NCBI GenBank assembly: GCA_035551935.1
Contig: DASZMJ010000379.1
Location: 1 to 58,751, forward strand
Origin: DASZMJ01 sp035551935
GTDB taxonomy: Bacteria > Planctomycetota > Planctomycetia > Isosphaerales > Isosphaeraceae
Direction: 5' to 3'
DNA: 58,751 nucleotides
Program-made: the position numbers and the translations under genes
Notes under the pieces: generated by a model
What the model was told of the DNA's origin: nothing
The model's database searches: none
The model's input: only the letters and a program-made list of their open reading frames with translations
Part shown: positions 7,664-17,146 of the stretch, piece after piece
Layout: each line of letters opens with the position of its first letter
How positions within the stretch are numbered: the stretch's first letter is position 1

Positions 7664-9934
7664 TCACGGCCGATTCGCGTCCGGGCCCTTGCCGGGTGCC
7701 CGGATCAACACCGGCCGGCCGTCGACCTGGAGCAGGATGTCGCCCCGGAGGGCGATGCTCCCCTGTCGGCCTTCGCGCGCCAGCCGCTCGGTGAGCTCGC
7801 GGAACTCGTCGGAGCCGAACGAGATGACCCGCGGGTGCCCTGCCTCGGGCGCCGCGTTGAGGAGCCGACTGTCGACCCAGCGGTCGCCGCGCTTGAAGAA
7901 CGCCAGGTCGCAGACCTGCTGCACGGTCGCCGTCGCCGACTCGCTCATGTCCGGGCCGAGGAACTTGTTGCGCGGGTTGACGCAGGTGAGCGCCTTGAGC
8001 TTCTGGTTGTTGATCTCCTGGTTCACCGAGGCATAGCCGGTCCGCGTCCGGATCGCCCGCGATCGCAGCACGTCGCCCGCGTTCGACAGGAGGTCTTCCT
8101 TCTTCGACAGGTCGGTCCCCTCGCGCGCCAGGAACGCGGTGTACTCGGTCAGGATGCCGAACTCGGTCGAGAGCCGGACGATCTCCTCGACGAGCTCCCG
8201 CGCCATCGGCGCGACGCCCTGCTTCGCCCCGAGCGGGGCGGCCGGGTCGGCCCCCTGCGCCCGGACGGCGTCGACGAGCAGGCCGATCTTGCGGCTGGCC
8301 CAGAGCCGCGGCACGAAGCCGTTGCGGGTGGTCGCCCCGTCGAGCGAGAGGCGGAACCGGAACGTCCGCGGCGTCCCCCGGTGATTCCCGCGCAGGGTGA
8401 ACTGGAGCGGCTCGTCGCCGCGATACTGGCCCAGCAAGACGATCTGGTCCCCTTCGAACAGGTCGGGCAGGCGGTCGGGGATCAACTCGGTCGCCCGACG
8501 AGGGCCGTCGCCGCCGATCGCCAGCTCCGGGTCGGCCAGGACCGGCCCCTTCAGGCGGTCGAACACGCGGCCGACCTTCACCTCGACGTCCTCGGCGGGC
8601 AGGATGAACGTGGCGAACCCCCGGTTCTCGTAGGCGATCTTCTCCAGCAACGGGGTGTTCACGTCCACCCCGACGCCGAAGCTGAAGATCCGCTTGCGGT
8701 GCGGGTTGTGCCGACGGGCCAGGTCGCGGATCGCCGACTCGGCGGTCTGGCCGACCGTGGCCAGGCCGTCGGTCATGAAGAGCACGATCGGCAGGGTCCC
8801 CTCGGCCGGCGCGGGCCGCAGGGCCTCGAGCAAGGCGTCGTGGAGGTTCGTCCCGCCCCGCGCGGTCATCGCGTCGAGGAACCTCCGCGCCTCGCGCTCG
8901 GTCGCGCGCGACTTCCGCACCGGCCTCGGGCGGAATGGGTCGACGCCCTCGTTGTAGAGGACGAGGTTGAACGACTCGCCCTCGTCGAGGCCGGCGATCA
9001 CCTGTCGGGCGGCCTCGCGCACCTGGTCGAGCTTCTCCCCGCGCATGCTGCCCGAGCGGTCGATGACGAGCGTCACCTCGCGGCGGATCTCGGCGGCCTT
9101 GCCCTTCGGCTCGGGGGGCAGGCCGGCCAGGAGCAGGAAGTATCCCCCGCCGAGGCGAGGGTCGGGGTACGCGAACAGCGAGGCGGAGACCCCGGCCCGC
9201 TCGCGCAGGTACGACAGCCGGAACGGGCCGGGGTCGGTCGCGGCCTCGGCCTCCAGTTCCACCAGCGCCACGCCGGCCGCCGGCCGCGACGTGCGGACCG
9301 CGTGGCTCGGCGAGTACACGGCCGCGATCGGCCCGGCCGCGTCGACCTTGACGCTGACCTTCCACGGCACGCGGTATTCGACCGACTCGCTCCGCGGCAG
9401 GACATAATCGATCCGGTCGCCGTCGGCCGGCAGGAGGTGCTCGTAGGTCAGGCGGACGGCCTGCGTGCCGCCGCCCTCGACCGGGAAGACGCTGGAGCGG
9501 ACCAGGTTGGAACCGGCGAACTCCAGCAAGGCCGGGTCGCGCGCCTGGGCCACGATCTGGTCGTAGGTCCGTCGGGCCTCGTCCCTCGGCAAGAGCCGCG
9601 CCGTGGGCTCGCGGCCCGGGCCGTCGTAGGAGAACCCGCGGACCGTCGCGCCGTCGGGCACGGGCATCAGCAGTTCGGCCTCCAGCCGGCCGGGGCCCGG
9701 GTTGCGGAGCCGGACCTCGACCATCGTGGTGGCGACCTGGCCTCGGATCACCACGCCGGCCCGGACCTGTTCGATCCGCACGGCCGGCCGACGCCCCATC
9801 GTGTAGCAGCTCGTCTGGGGCACGACGACGTTGGCCGCCCACGGGCGGGGGACTTGCTGGGCCGCCGACGTCGCCGACAGGAGGGCGCCGAAGGCCAGGC
9901 CCAGGGGGATGCCGAAGACGATCGGTCGCACCAT
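7664..9934 (-). CDS. Exported VIT and VWA domain protein (inter-alpha-trypsin inhibitor heavy chain-like)
   Basis: The protein is 756 residues. It has a signal peptide (1-25, ending SATSAAQQ), a VIT domain at about 45-185 with the typical LPRDEARRTYDQIVAQARDP segment, and a VWA domain from about 285 with an intact MIDAS, DRSGS at 292-296, a GGTNLHDAL loop and FMTDG. The remaining 250 residues form the mixed C-terminal region usual for this family, including LGQYRG and FGILTEYTAFLAREG. ATG 9934 is preceded by GAGGAG. It is the first gene of the minus-strand set 9934-2704. Proteins of this type are extracellular and bind other proteins or matrix; the partner is unknown. Confidence 0.92.
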   Translation of the reverse strand: MVRPIVFGIPLGLAFGALLSATSAAQQVPRPWAANVVVPQTSCYTMGRRPAVRIEQVRAGVVIRGQVATTMVEVRLRNPGPGRLEAELLMPVPDGATVRGFSYDGPGREPTARLLPRDEARRTYDQIVAQARDPALLEFAGSNLVRSSVFPVEGGGTQAVRLTYEHLLPADGDRIDYVLPRSESVEYRVPWKVSVKVDAAGPIAAVYSPSHAVRTSRPAAGVALVELEAEAATDPGPFRLSYLRERAGVSASLFAYPDPRLGGGYFLLLAGLPPEPKGKAAEIRREVTLVIDRSGSMRGEKLDQVREAARQVIAGLDEGESFNLVLYNEGVDPFRPRPVRKSRATEREARRFLDAMTARGGTNLHDALLEALRPAPAEGTLPIVLFMTDGLATVGQTAESAIRDLARRHNPHRKRIFSFGVGVDVNTPLLEKIAYENRGFATFILPAEDVEVKVGRVFDRLKGPVLADPELAIGGDGPRRATELIPDRLPDLFEGDQIVLLGQYRGDEPLQFTLRGNHRGTPRTFRFRLSLDGATTRNGFVPRLWASRKIGLLVDAVRAQGADPAAPLGAKQGVAPMARELVEEIVRLSTEFGILTEYTAFLAREGTDLSKKEDLLSNAGDVLRSRAIRTRTGYASVNQEINNQKLKALTCVNPRNKFLGPDMSESATATVQQVCDLAFFKRGDRWVDSRLLNAAPEAGHPRVISFGSDEFRELTERLAREGRQGSIALRGDILLQVDGRPVLIRAPGKGPDANRP

Positions 9935-10242
9935 GTCAGTCTCACTCCTCGCGACGGGGACGGGCTCTCTCCACAGATCCTACGCACGGAGGGCGGGCGC
10001 GTCTGTCACGGCTCTGTAACATCATCCTGTCTCGGGACGTCGGGCCGGATTCCCCGAGATTCCTCGCGGGCTCGGCCGCCGCGACCGATCCCGTGAGCAC
10101 CCCTCGCATCGGGACGGCGGGGAAGACACGCCATGCCGGTCGGGAGAGCCGGCGGGTGCGACGTCTTGACGGCGATTCAACAAGGGTTGAAACTGGCGGC
10201 GTGGCGATGGCGGCGTGTTCCGCAACCTTCGCGAGACCGGCC
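9935..10242. other. Intergenic region between divergent genes
   Basis: This 308-bp spacer separates the divergent starts at 9934 (minus) and 10243 (plus), so promoters for both sets of genes must lie here. I cannot identify a convincing sigma-70 box, operator, riboswitch or small gene. An in-frame extension of the plus-strand gene back to 10093 is possible but reads as arginine-rich, non-signal sequence. Confidence 0.5.
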
Positions 10243-12912
10243 ATGAAGCGGGTGATGACGACGGCCCTGGCGACTCTCCTGGGAATCCTGGGAGCCGAGG
10301 CGCAGGCCAGGCCACCGCACAGGAGGGCCCTCGCCGACTACTTCGGCCCGAAGCTGGCGCGGAAGCTCAACGACTGCCGCATTTGCCACGTGCCGGCCGG
10401 CCCCGACGACGACCCGGACGACAAGCCCCACAACCCCTTCGGCGCCCGGCTCAAGGCGATCCGCGCCGAGCTGAAGGCGGCGGGCAAACCGTCGGGCATC
10501 CCCGCGCGGCTGGAGGCCGTCGCCGACGAGGACAGCGACGGCGACGGCGTGGCCAACCTCCTCGAGATCCTCGCCGGTCGCTATCCCGGCGAGCCGGACG
10601 ACACCCCCACGCTCGACGAACAGGCCCGCGCCCGGCGCGACCTCGCCGCCTTCCGCGCGTCGAAGACCCCCGACACCTGGTCGCCCCTGGATCCGGTGCG
10701 GCGTCCGGCGCTCCCCCGCGTGCGGGCCGAGGGTTGGGCCCGCAACCCGATCGACCTCTTCATCGCCGCCGAGCACGAGGCCAGGGGGCTCCGGCATCGG
10801 CCGGAGGCGCCCGGGCATGTGCTGTTGAGGCGGGTCTACCTCGACCTGACGGGCCTGCCGCCGACCGCCGAGGAGCTGCATGCCTTCCTGGACGACAAGG
10901 CGCCGGACGCGTACGAGCGCCTCGTCGACCGCCTGCTGGCCAGCCCCCGCTACGGCGAGCGTTGGGGGCGGCACTGGATGGACGTCTGGCGCTACAGCGA
11001 CTGGGCCGGCTGGGGCGAGCAGGTGCGCGACAGCCAGCCGCATATCTGGCACTGGCGCGACTGGATCATCGAGTCCTTGAACCGCGACAAGGGCTACGAC
11101 CGGATGGTCGTCGAGATGCTCGCCGCCGACGAGGCCGCGCCCGACGACCCCGACGCCCTGCGGGCCACGGGATACCTCGCGCGGAACTTCAAGCTGCTCA
11201 GCCGCGAGAAGTGGATGCAGGACGTGGTCGACCACACCGGCCAGGCGTTCCTCGGCCTGACGTTCGGCTGCGCCCGGTGCCACGACCACATGTACGACCC
11301 GATCCTCCAGAGCGAGTATTACCGGGTGCGCGCGATCTTCGAGCCGCACAACGTCCGGATCGATCGCCTGCCCGGCCAGGTCGACCTCGCCAAGGGGGGG
11401 CTGCCGCGGGCGTTCGATGCGAATCCCGGCGTCAAGACGTTCCTCTTCGTCCGCGGCGACGACCGCAACCCCGCCAAGGAGCCGCTGCCGCCCGGCGTGC
11501 CGGAGTCGCTCGGCGTGACCTTGGGGGCGATCGAGCCGGTGGCGTTGCCCAGGGACGCATACGACCCGGACCACCGGGCGTTCGTCGCGGCGGATGACCT
11601 GGCCGCGAGCCGGGCCGCGATCGTCAGGGCGCGGCAGGCGCGAGCGATCGCGGCCCGGCTCGCGGCGAATCTCCTCCTCGGCCTCGTCCTCGAGCCCTCC
11701 CGGCTCCCGACGGCCCGGGTCGCGACGCGTCGCGACGCGCTCGTCCTGGCGAGCCTGGACCTCGCGATCGCCGAGGGCCGCCACGAGGCCCTCGCGGCGA
11801 CGATCGAGGCCGAGGCCATCGAGGACGCCGGTCGCAAGGGCAACGACTCCTGGGACGAGGCGGCCCGGCGAGCCTCGGGCGCCCAGAGGAACCTGGCCAG
11901 GCTCGAGGCGAGGCGCTCGCTGTTCGAGGCGCGACGCGCCCGGCGATCCGTCCCGGCGGCCGGCCGTGCCGAGGCCGCCAAGAAGGTGGCCGCCGCCGCG
12001 AAGGCCCTCGCCGGGGCCGAGGCGGCGGCCGAGCGGCCCGCGACGACGTCCTACCGACATCGGCCGTCGACGACGTATCCCGCGACCAGCACCGGCCGAC
12101 GCCTGGCCTTCGCCCGTTGGATCGGCCGCCGGGAGAACCCGCTGACGGCGCGGGTGGCCGTCAATCATATGTGGCTCCGCCATTTCGGGCAGGCGATCGT
12201 GCCGACCGTCGCCGACTTCGGCCGCAACGGCCGGGCGGCCTCGCACCCGGCACTGCTCGACTGGCTGGCCGCCGAGTTCGTGGATCGCGGCTGGAGCATG
12301 AAGGCGATGCACCGGCTCATCGTCACCAGCGCCACCTACAGGCAGGATTCGACCCCCGACCCGGCGGACCTCGCCATCGATCCGGACGACGTCTACGTCT
12401 GGCGCATGGCGCCCCGACGGCTCGAGGCCGAGGCGGTGCGCGACGCGATCTTCGCGGTCGCCGGCGCGCTCGACCTCACCATGGGCGGTCCCGACATCGA
12501 CCATCGGCGCGGGCTCGACGTCCCGCGCCGGAGCGTCTACTTCCGCCACGCCGCCGAGAAGCAGATGGAGCTGCTGCGGATCTTCGACGGGCCCGCCGTC
12601 ACCGAATGCTACCGCCGGCACGAGAGCACGATGCCCCAGCAGGCCCTCGCCCTGGCCAACAGCGAGCTGACGATCCGCAACGCCCGGAGCCTGGCGCGGG
12701 GCCTTGCCGAGGAGGTCGGCCCGTCGCCGGCGGCCTTCACGGTCGCCGCGTTCGAGCGCGTCCTCTCGCGGCCGCCGACGGATGACGAACTGGCCGAGTG
12801 CCTGGCCTTCCTCGGCCGCCGGCGATCCTCCTCGGCCGATCCCGGCCTTCGTGCGCGCGAGGGCCTCGTCCATGTGTTGTTGAACCACCACGAGTTCGTC
12901 ACGATCCGCTGA
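10243..12912 (+). CDS. DUF1549/DUF1553 protein with N-terminal CxxCH motif
   Basis: The exported protein is 889 residues. The signal peptide is 1-22 (ends AEAQA). A c-type heme motif CRICH lies at 45-49, followed by a calcium-loop-like DEDSDGDGVANLLEIL at about 105-120, which resembles an EF-hand or thrombospondin-3 repeat. DUF1549 follows (LLRRVYLDLTGLPPTAEEL to CARCHDHMYDP, with a second CxxCH), then a charged insert at about 460-620 and DUF1553 (RWIGRRENPLTARVAVNHMW through FERVLSRPPTDDELAECL). These planctomycete proteins almost always pair with a DUF1501 gene, here 22 nt downstream. Their biochemical role is unproven; degradation of complex sulfated polymers has been suggested. ATG 10243 is chosen because it begins the signal peptide; ATG 10207 is an alternative. 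Confidence 0.92.
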   Translation: MKRVMTTALATLLGILGAEAQARPPHRRALADYFGPKLARKLNDCRICHVPAGPDDDPDDKPHNPFGARLKAIRAELKAAGKPSGIPARLEAVADEDSDGDGVANLLEILAGRYPGEPDDTPTLDEQARARRDLAAFRASKTPDTWSPLDPVRRPALPRVRAEGWARNPIDLFIAAEHEARGLRHRPEAPGHVLLRRVYLDLTGLPPTAEELHAFLDDKAPDAYERLVDRLLASPRYGERWGRHWMDVWRYSDWAGWGEQVRDSQPHIWHWRDWIIESLNRDKGYDRMVVEMLAADEAAPDDPDALRATGYLARNFKLLSREKWMQDVVDHTGQAFLGLTFGCARCHDHMYDPILQSEYYRVRAIFEPHNVRIDRLPGQVDLAKGGLPRAFDANPGVKTFLFVRGDDRNPAKEPLPPGVPESLGVTLGAIEPVALPRDAYDPDHRAFVAADDLAASRAAIVRARQARAIAARLAANLLLGLVLEPSRLPTARVATRRDALVLASLDLAIAEGRHEALAATIEAEAIEDAGRKGNDSWDEAARRASGAQRNLARLEARRSLFEARRARRSVPAAGRAEAAKKVAAAAKALAGAEAAAERPATTSYRHRPSTTYPATSTGRRLAFARWIGRRENPLTARVAVNHMWLRHFGQAIVPTVADFGRNGRAASHPALLDWLAAEFVDRGWSMKAMHRLIVTSATYRQDSTPDPADLAIDPDDVYVWRMAPRRLEAEAVRDAIFAVAGALDLTMGGPDIDHRRGLDVPRRSVYFRHAAEKQMELLRIFDGPAVTECYRRHESTMPQQALALANSELTIRNARSLARGLAEEVGPSPAAFTVAAFERVLSRPPTDDELAECLAFLGRRRSSSADPGLRAREGLVHVLLNHHEFVTIR

Positions 12913-12934
12913 GGCGGACGAGCGAGGACCCGCC

Positions 12935-14410
12935 ATGAGCGACGATCGATCGACCGCCGAGGCCCGCGGCTGCCCGGGCGTCTCCCGGCGCTCGTTCCTG
13001 GTCGACACCGGGATGGGCTTCACCGGCCTGGCCCTCGGGGCGATCCTCTTCCGCGACGGCGTCGCCCGCGCCGACGACCAGGGCGGGGAGCCTGCCGCCC
13101 CTCCGCCGAGGCCGCGCGCGAGGTCGGTGATCTGGATCTTCCTCTGCGGCGGCGTCAGCCACGTCGAGAGCTTCGACCCGAAGCCGGAGCTGACCCGGTA
13201 CGCCGGCAAGTCTATCGACTCGACGCCGTACCGGGACGCCCTCAACCCCGCCAAGCTCAAGGACCTCGTCTCGGCGAACCCCGCGCACGGGGGCCGCAAG
13301 GTCTTGATGGGCCTGAACTCGGGCTTCAAGAGGTACGGCCAGAGCGGCCTCGAAGTGGCCGACTGGTGGCAGCACGTCGGCTCGTGCGCCGACGACCTGG
13401 CGGTGATCCGCTCGCTCTGGACGACCGACAACGACCACGGCGCCCAGCTCCAGTTCCACACCGGCCGGCACGTCCGCGAGGGGGCCCACCCGACGATCGG
13501 CTCGTGGGTCTCCTACGGGCTCGGGACCCTGAACCAGAACCTGCCAGAGTATGTCGTGCTCGGCGAGCCGACCGGCGACTGCTGCGGCGGCTCGTGGACG
13601 CACGGGGCGGCCTACCTCGGCGCCGAGCACGCGGGGGTGCGGCTGGACGTCGGCTCGAAGGAGCCGTTGCCGTTCGTCGCGCCGGCCGGCGGCATCACGG
13701 CCGAGGAGCAGGCGGCCGAGTTCAGCCTGCTGGGGCGGCTCAACACCCTGTCCGGGATCGACTACCCCGACGACCCCGCCCTCCGGGCCCGCATCAAGTC
13801 CTACGAGCTGGCCTTCGGCATGCAGGCCGCGGTGCCCGAGGCGCTCGGGATGGAGCAAGAAGCCGGGCACACCCGGGCGCTCTACGGCCTGGATCGCGAC
13901 GCGACGCGGCCTTTCGGCCGGCTCTGCCTGGCGGCGCGCCGGCTGGTCGAGCGCGGGGTGCGGTTCGTCCAGGTCTTCCACGGCGGCGGCGGCGGCGGCG
14001 CCTGGGACGCACACTCGGGGATCAAGGGCAACCACGAGGCCCTCTCGCGGCAGGTCGACCAGCCGATCGCCGGCCTGATCCAGGACCTGAAGCGGCGCGG
14101 GATGCTCGAGGAGACCCTGGTGGTCTGGGGCACCGAGTTCGGCCGGTCCCCCGGCGCCCAGGGGGACGGCCGCGACCATCACCCGCAGGGGTTCTGCGCC
14201 TGGCTGGCCGGCGGCGGGATCAAAGGGGGGGTCGTCCACGGCGCCACCGACGAGATCGGCTTCCACGCCGTCGAGGACCGCCACTACGTCACCGACATTC
14301 ACGCCACCGTCTTGCACCGGCTCGGGCTCGACCCGCGCCGCCTGAACTACCCCGGCCGCAAGCGGCTGGAGCTCGATTACGGCCGGCCGATCACGCCGAT
14401 CCTCGCGTGA
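12935..14410 (+). CDS. DUF1501 (sulfatase-superfamily) protein with Tat signal
   Basis: The protein is 491 residues. The N-terminus has the twin-arginine motif SRRSFLVDTG at about 18-27, so it is exported folded. DUF1501 motifs run in order: FLCGGVSHVESFDPKP, DDLAVIRSLWTTDNDH, GSWVSYGLG, WDAHSGIKGNH, and near the end VVWGTEFGRSP with GRDHHP. The aspartate and histidine set matches the alkaline-phosphatase/sulfatase superfamily fold, and DUF1501 members are described as sulfatase-like without proven substrates. It starts 22 nt after the DUF1549/1553 gene and is clearly the second gene of that pair. Confidence 0.94.
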   Translation: MSDDRSTAEARGCPGVSRRSFLVDTGMGFTGLALGAILFRDGVARADDQGGEPAAPPPRPRARSVIWIFLCGGVSHVESFDPKPELTRYAGKSIDSTPYRDALNPAKLKDLVSANPAHGGRKVLMGLNSGFKRYGQSGLEVADWWQHVGSCADDLAVIRSLWTTDNDHGAQLQFHTGRHVREGAHPTIGSWVSYGLGTLNQNLPEYVVLGEPTGDCCGGSWTHGAAYLGAEHAGVRLDVGSKEPLPFVAPAGGITAEEQAAEFSLLGRLNTLSGIDYPDDPALRARIKSYELAFGMQAAVPEALGMEQEAGHTRALYGLDRDATRPFGRLCLAARRLVERGVRFVQVFHGGGGGGAWDAHSGIKGNHEALSRQVDQPIAGLIQDLKRRGMLEETLVVWGTEFGRSPGAQGDGRDHHPQGFCAWLAGGGIKGGVVHGATDEIGFHAVEDRHYVTDIHATVLHRLGLDPRRLNYPGRKRLELDYGRPITPILA

Positions 14411-14565
14411 CCATGACGTCTCCCGCGCGTCGGCGAACGCCCGACGGCGGGGCCGCTCTCGGCCCTCCCGAAGCCCGGCCGATCGCGGAGTTCGCCCAAG
14501 CCTGAGATCCGGGATCGACGCTGCGTGAAACGAGGGATGGCAAACCCAACGAGAGGGTAACGGTC

Positions 14566-15921
14566 ATGTGGCGACGACTCGGGATGCTCGCGCTGCTCGG
14601 GATGGCGGTCCTGCCGGCCCCGGCCCGCGCGGGGGACCTGAAGGCCGGGGTGTTCGCGGTCGATGCGTCGCCGCCGATCGGGAGCCCGATGGCGTACGAC
14701 CCGGCGAAGGAGGTCACCCACCCCCTCAGTTGCCGGGGCGTGGTGCTGATCGGCGCGGGGGAGCCGATCGTGCTCTGCGCGGTGGACTGGATCGGGATCG
14801 GCAATGACGGCCATGCGGAGTTCCGCCGGGCGCTGGCGGAGGCGGCCGCGACGAGCGCGGGGAGGGTGTGCGTCCACACGTTGCACCAGCACGACGCCCC
14901 CCACTGCGACTTCTCGGCCGATCGACTCCTGGCCGCCCAGGGGATCAACCGCGAGGTCTTCGACGCCGAGTTCGCCCGTCGGGTGATCACGATGGCGGCC
15001 GATGCGGTCCGCGTGGCCGCAGTCCGGGCGCGGCCCGTCTCCCACGTGGGGCTGGGGCAGGCGGAGGTCGAGAAGGTCGCGTCGAACCGCCGGATCCTCG
15101 GCCCGGACGGCAAGGTCCGCTACGTCCGGTACACCGCCTGCGCCGACCCGAAGATCCGCGACATGCCCGTCGGCACGATCGATCCGGTGCTGAGGATGAT
15201 CAGCCTCTGGGACGGCGAGACACCCATCGTCGCGCTGACATATTACGCCACCCACCCGCAGAGCTATTACCGCACGGGCCAGGCCAACCCCGACTTCCCC
15301 GGCATCGCCCGCGACGGCCGCGAGAAGGCCACCGGCGTCCCGCATATCCACTTCGACGGGGCCGGCGGCAACATCGGCGCCGGCAAGTGGAACGACGGCT
15401 CCCACGCGAACCGGCAGGTGCTGGCCGACCGCATCGCCGCGGGGATGGCCAGGGCTTGGGAATCCACGAAGAAGGTCCCCGTCTCGGCCGCCGACGTCGG
15501 CTGGAAGACGGTGGCCGTCGCGCTGCCGGTCGCCCCGCATCTGGTCGAGTCCCGACTGGTCGCGACCCTCGAAATCAAGGGGGCAAAGCTCACCGAGCGG
15601 GCCAAAGCGGCGAACGACCTGGCCTGGCTCCGCCGCTGCAAGGCGGGCGACACGATCGACGTCGCCTGCCTGCGGCTCGGTCCCGCCCGGGTGCTCCACC
15701 TGCCCGGCGAGCTGTTCGTCGAGTACCAGCTCGCCGCCCAGAAGATGCGACCCGACCTGTTCGTCGCGATGGCGGCCTACGGCGACTACGGGCCGGGATA
15801 CATCGGCACCGAGGTCGCCTACTCGGAAGGCGGCTACGAGACCAGCCCGTCGTCGTCGCTCGTCGCCCCGGGGGTCGAGCACGTCCTGACGGACGCCATC
15901 CGACGGTTACTCCGCGACTGA
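14566..15921 (+). CDS. Exported neutral ceramidase-like hydrolase
   Basis: The protein is 451 residues with a signal peptide (1-22, ends PARAG). It has the planctomycete variant of the neutral/alkaline non-lysosomal ceramidase fold: HTLHQHDAPHCD at 104-115 (candidate metal ligands H107, H109, H113), YYATHPQSYYRTG, DFPGIAR, GAGGNIGAGKW and AYGDYGPGYIGTEVAY. True ceramidases are about 700 residues, so this shorter version is probably a distant amidase or hydrolase of unknown substrate. It lies 155 nt after the DUF1501 gene and 33 nt before a membrane acyltransferase-like gene on the same strand. The gene at 17147-20689 carries a truncated piece of a related N-terminus. Confidence 0.85.
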   Translation: MWRRLGMLALLGMAVLPAPARAGDLKAGVFAVDASPPIGSPMAYDPAKEVTHPLSCRGVVLIGAGEPIVLCAVDWIGIGNDGHAEFRRALAEAAATSAGRVCVHTLHQHDAPHCDFSADRLLAAQGINREVFDAEFARRVITMAADAVRVAAVRARPVSHVGLGQAEVEKVASNRRILGPDGKVRYVRYTACADPKIRDMPVGTIDPVLRMISLWDGETPIVALTYYATHPQSYYRTGQANPDFPGIARDGREKATGVPHIHFDGAGGNIGAGKWNDGSHANRQVLADRIAAGMARAWESTKKVPVSAADVGWKTVAVALPVAPHLVESRLVATLEIKGAKLTERAKAANDLAWLRRCKAGDTIDVACLRLGPARVLHLPGELFVEYQLAAQKMRPDLFVAMAAYGDYGPGYIGTEVAYSEGGYETSPSSSLVAPGVEHVLTDAIRRLLRD

Positions 15922-15954
15922 ACCCGCGTCTTCGAACGAGTCGCAAACCTTGCC

Positions 15955-17142
15955 ATGAAAACACCCGACGCCCCTCCGGCTGCTCGGTTGGTCTCGCTCG
16001 ACGCGTACCGGGGGGCGATCATGCTCCTGATGGCCTCGGGCGGCCTCGGCCTGGCCCGGGCGACGCGCGACCTCGACCCGGGTTCGCCCTGGACGTGGGT
16101 CGGCAAGCAGGTCGAACACGCCGAGTGGGCCGGCGTCACGCTCTGGGACTTCATCCAGCCGGCGTTCATGTTCATGGTGGGCGTGGCATTGCCGTGGTCG
16201 CTCGCCAGCCGCATGGCGCGCGGGCACCGCCTCGGCGCCCTGTTCGCCCACGCGCTCTGGCGGTCGCTCGCGCTGGTCCTGCTGGCGGTCTTCCTCACCT
16301 CCGCCTCGAGTCGACAGACGGACTGGGTGTTCACGAACGTCCTGGCGCAGATCGGCCTCGGATATCCGTTCCTGTTCCTCCTGGCGTTCACGCGGCCCCG
16401 GACGCAATGGCTCGCCGCCTTCGGCATCCTGGTCGCGTACTGGCTCGCGTTCGCGCTCCATCCGCTGCCGGGGTCGGGCTTCGACTGGAAGGCCGTCGGC
16501 GTGCCGGACAACTGGCCACACCTGGCGGGCTTCGCCGCCCACTGGGAGAAGGGCGCCAACTTCGCCGCCGCCTTCGACCGCCGGTTCCTGAACCTCTTCC
16601 CGAGGCCGGCCCCGTTCGTCTTCAACGAGGGCGGCTACCAGACGCTCAACTTCATCCCCTCGCTGGCGACGATGATCTTCGGGATGCAGGCCGGGCGACT
16701 CCTGCGCGGCGACCTCGACCCCGGGGCGAAGGTGGCGCGGCTGGTGGCCTTCGGCCTCGCCGGGATCGTCCTCGGGTCCGCGATCGCGGCGGCCGGCCTC
16801 TGCCCGATCGTCAAGCGGATCTGGACGCCCTCCTGGGCGATCTTCAGCGGCGGGGTCGTGACGGTGGCCCTGGCCGCCTTCTACGGGATCATCGACGGGC
16901 AGGGCCGGCGGCGCTGGAGCTTCCCGCTCGTCGTCGCCGGCATGAACCCGATCGCTCTGTATTGCCTCTGGCAGTTGATGGGGGGATTCCTCAAGGAGAA
17001 CGCCCGGCGCCACCTGGGCCGACACGTCTTCGACAGCCTCGGGCCGGCCTACACGACGATGCTCGAGCGGGGCACGGTGCTGGTCGTCCTGTGGCTCATC
17101 CTGCTCTGGATGTATCGCCGGAGGCTCTTCCTCCGGATTTGA
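15955..17142 (+). CDS. Multi-pass membrane protein of the HGSNAT (heparan-alpha-glucosaminide N-acetyltransferase)-like family
   Basis: The protein is 395 residues with about ten hydrophobic segments. The N-terminus has the family signature SLDAYRGAIMLLMASGG (14-30), followed by WDFIQPAFMFMVGVALPWS. Members such as the human lysosomal enzyme move acetyl groups across the membrane onto sugar amines; bacterial ones (COG4299, DUF5009-like) are mostly untested. It probably sits in the cytoplasmic membrane. The gene ends 4 nt before the stop of the convergent PVC heme gene. Its position 33 nt after the ceramidase-like gene suggests one transcript, perhaps for glycan or lipid modification; this last point is inference. 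Confidence 0.87.
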   Translation: MKTPDAPPAARLVSLDAYRGAIMLLMASGGLGLARATRDLDPGSPWTWVGKQVEHAEWAGVTLWDFIQPAFMFMVGVALPWSLASRMARGHRLGALFAHALWRSLALVLLAVFLTSASSRQTDWVFTNVLAQIGLGYPFLFLLAFTRPRTQWLAAFGILVAYWLAFALHPLPGSGFDWKAVGVPDNWPHLAGFAAHWEKGANFAAAFDRRFLNLFPRPAPFVFNEGGYQTLNFIPSLATMIFGMQAGRLLRGDLDPGAKVARLVAFGLAGIVLGSAIAAAGLCPIVKRIWTPSWAIFSGGVVTVALAAFYGIIDGQGRRRWSFPLVVAGMNPIALYCLWQLMGGFLKENARRHLGRHVFDSLGPAYTTMLERGTVLVVLWLILLWMYRRRLFLRI

Positions 17143-17146
17143 GCCC

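Noticed and set aside
4638..8036. 1132-residue plus-strand frame across the regulator, VWA and aminotransferase genes
   Set aside because: It spans three well-supported minus-strand genes and has no recognisable motif.
10177..13461. 1094-residue minus-strand open frame opposite the DUF1549/DUF1501 pair
   Set aside because: It is a GC-driven shadow. The plus-strand genes have intact motifs and a signal peptide.
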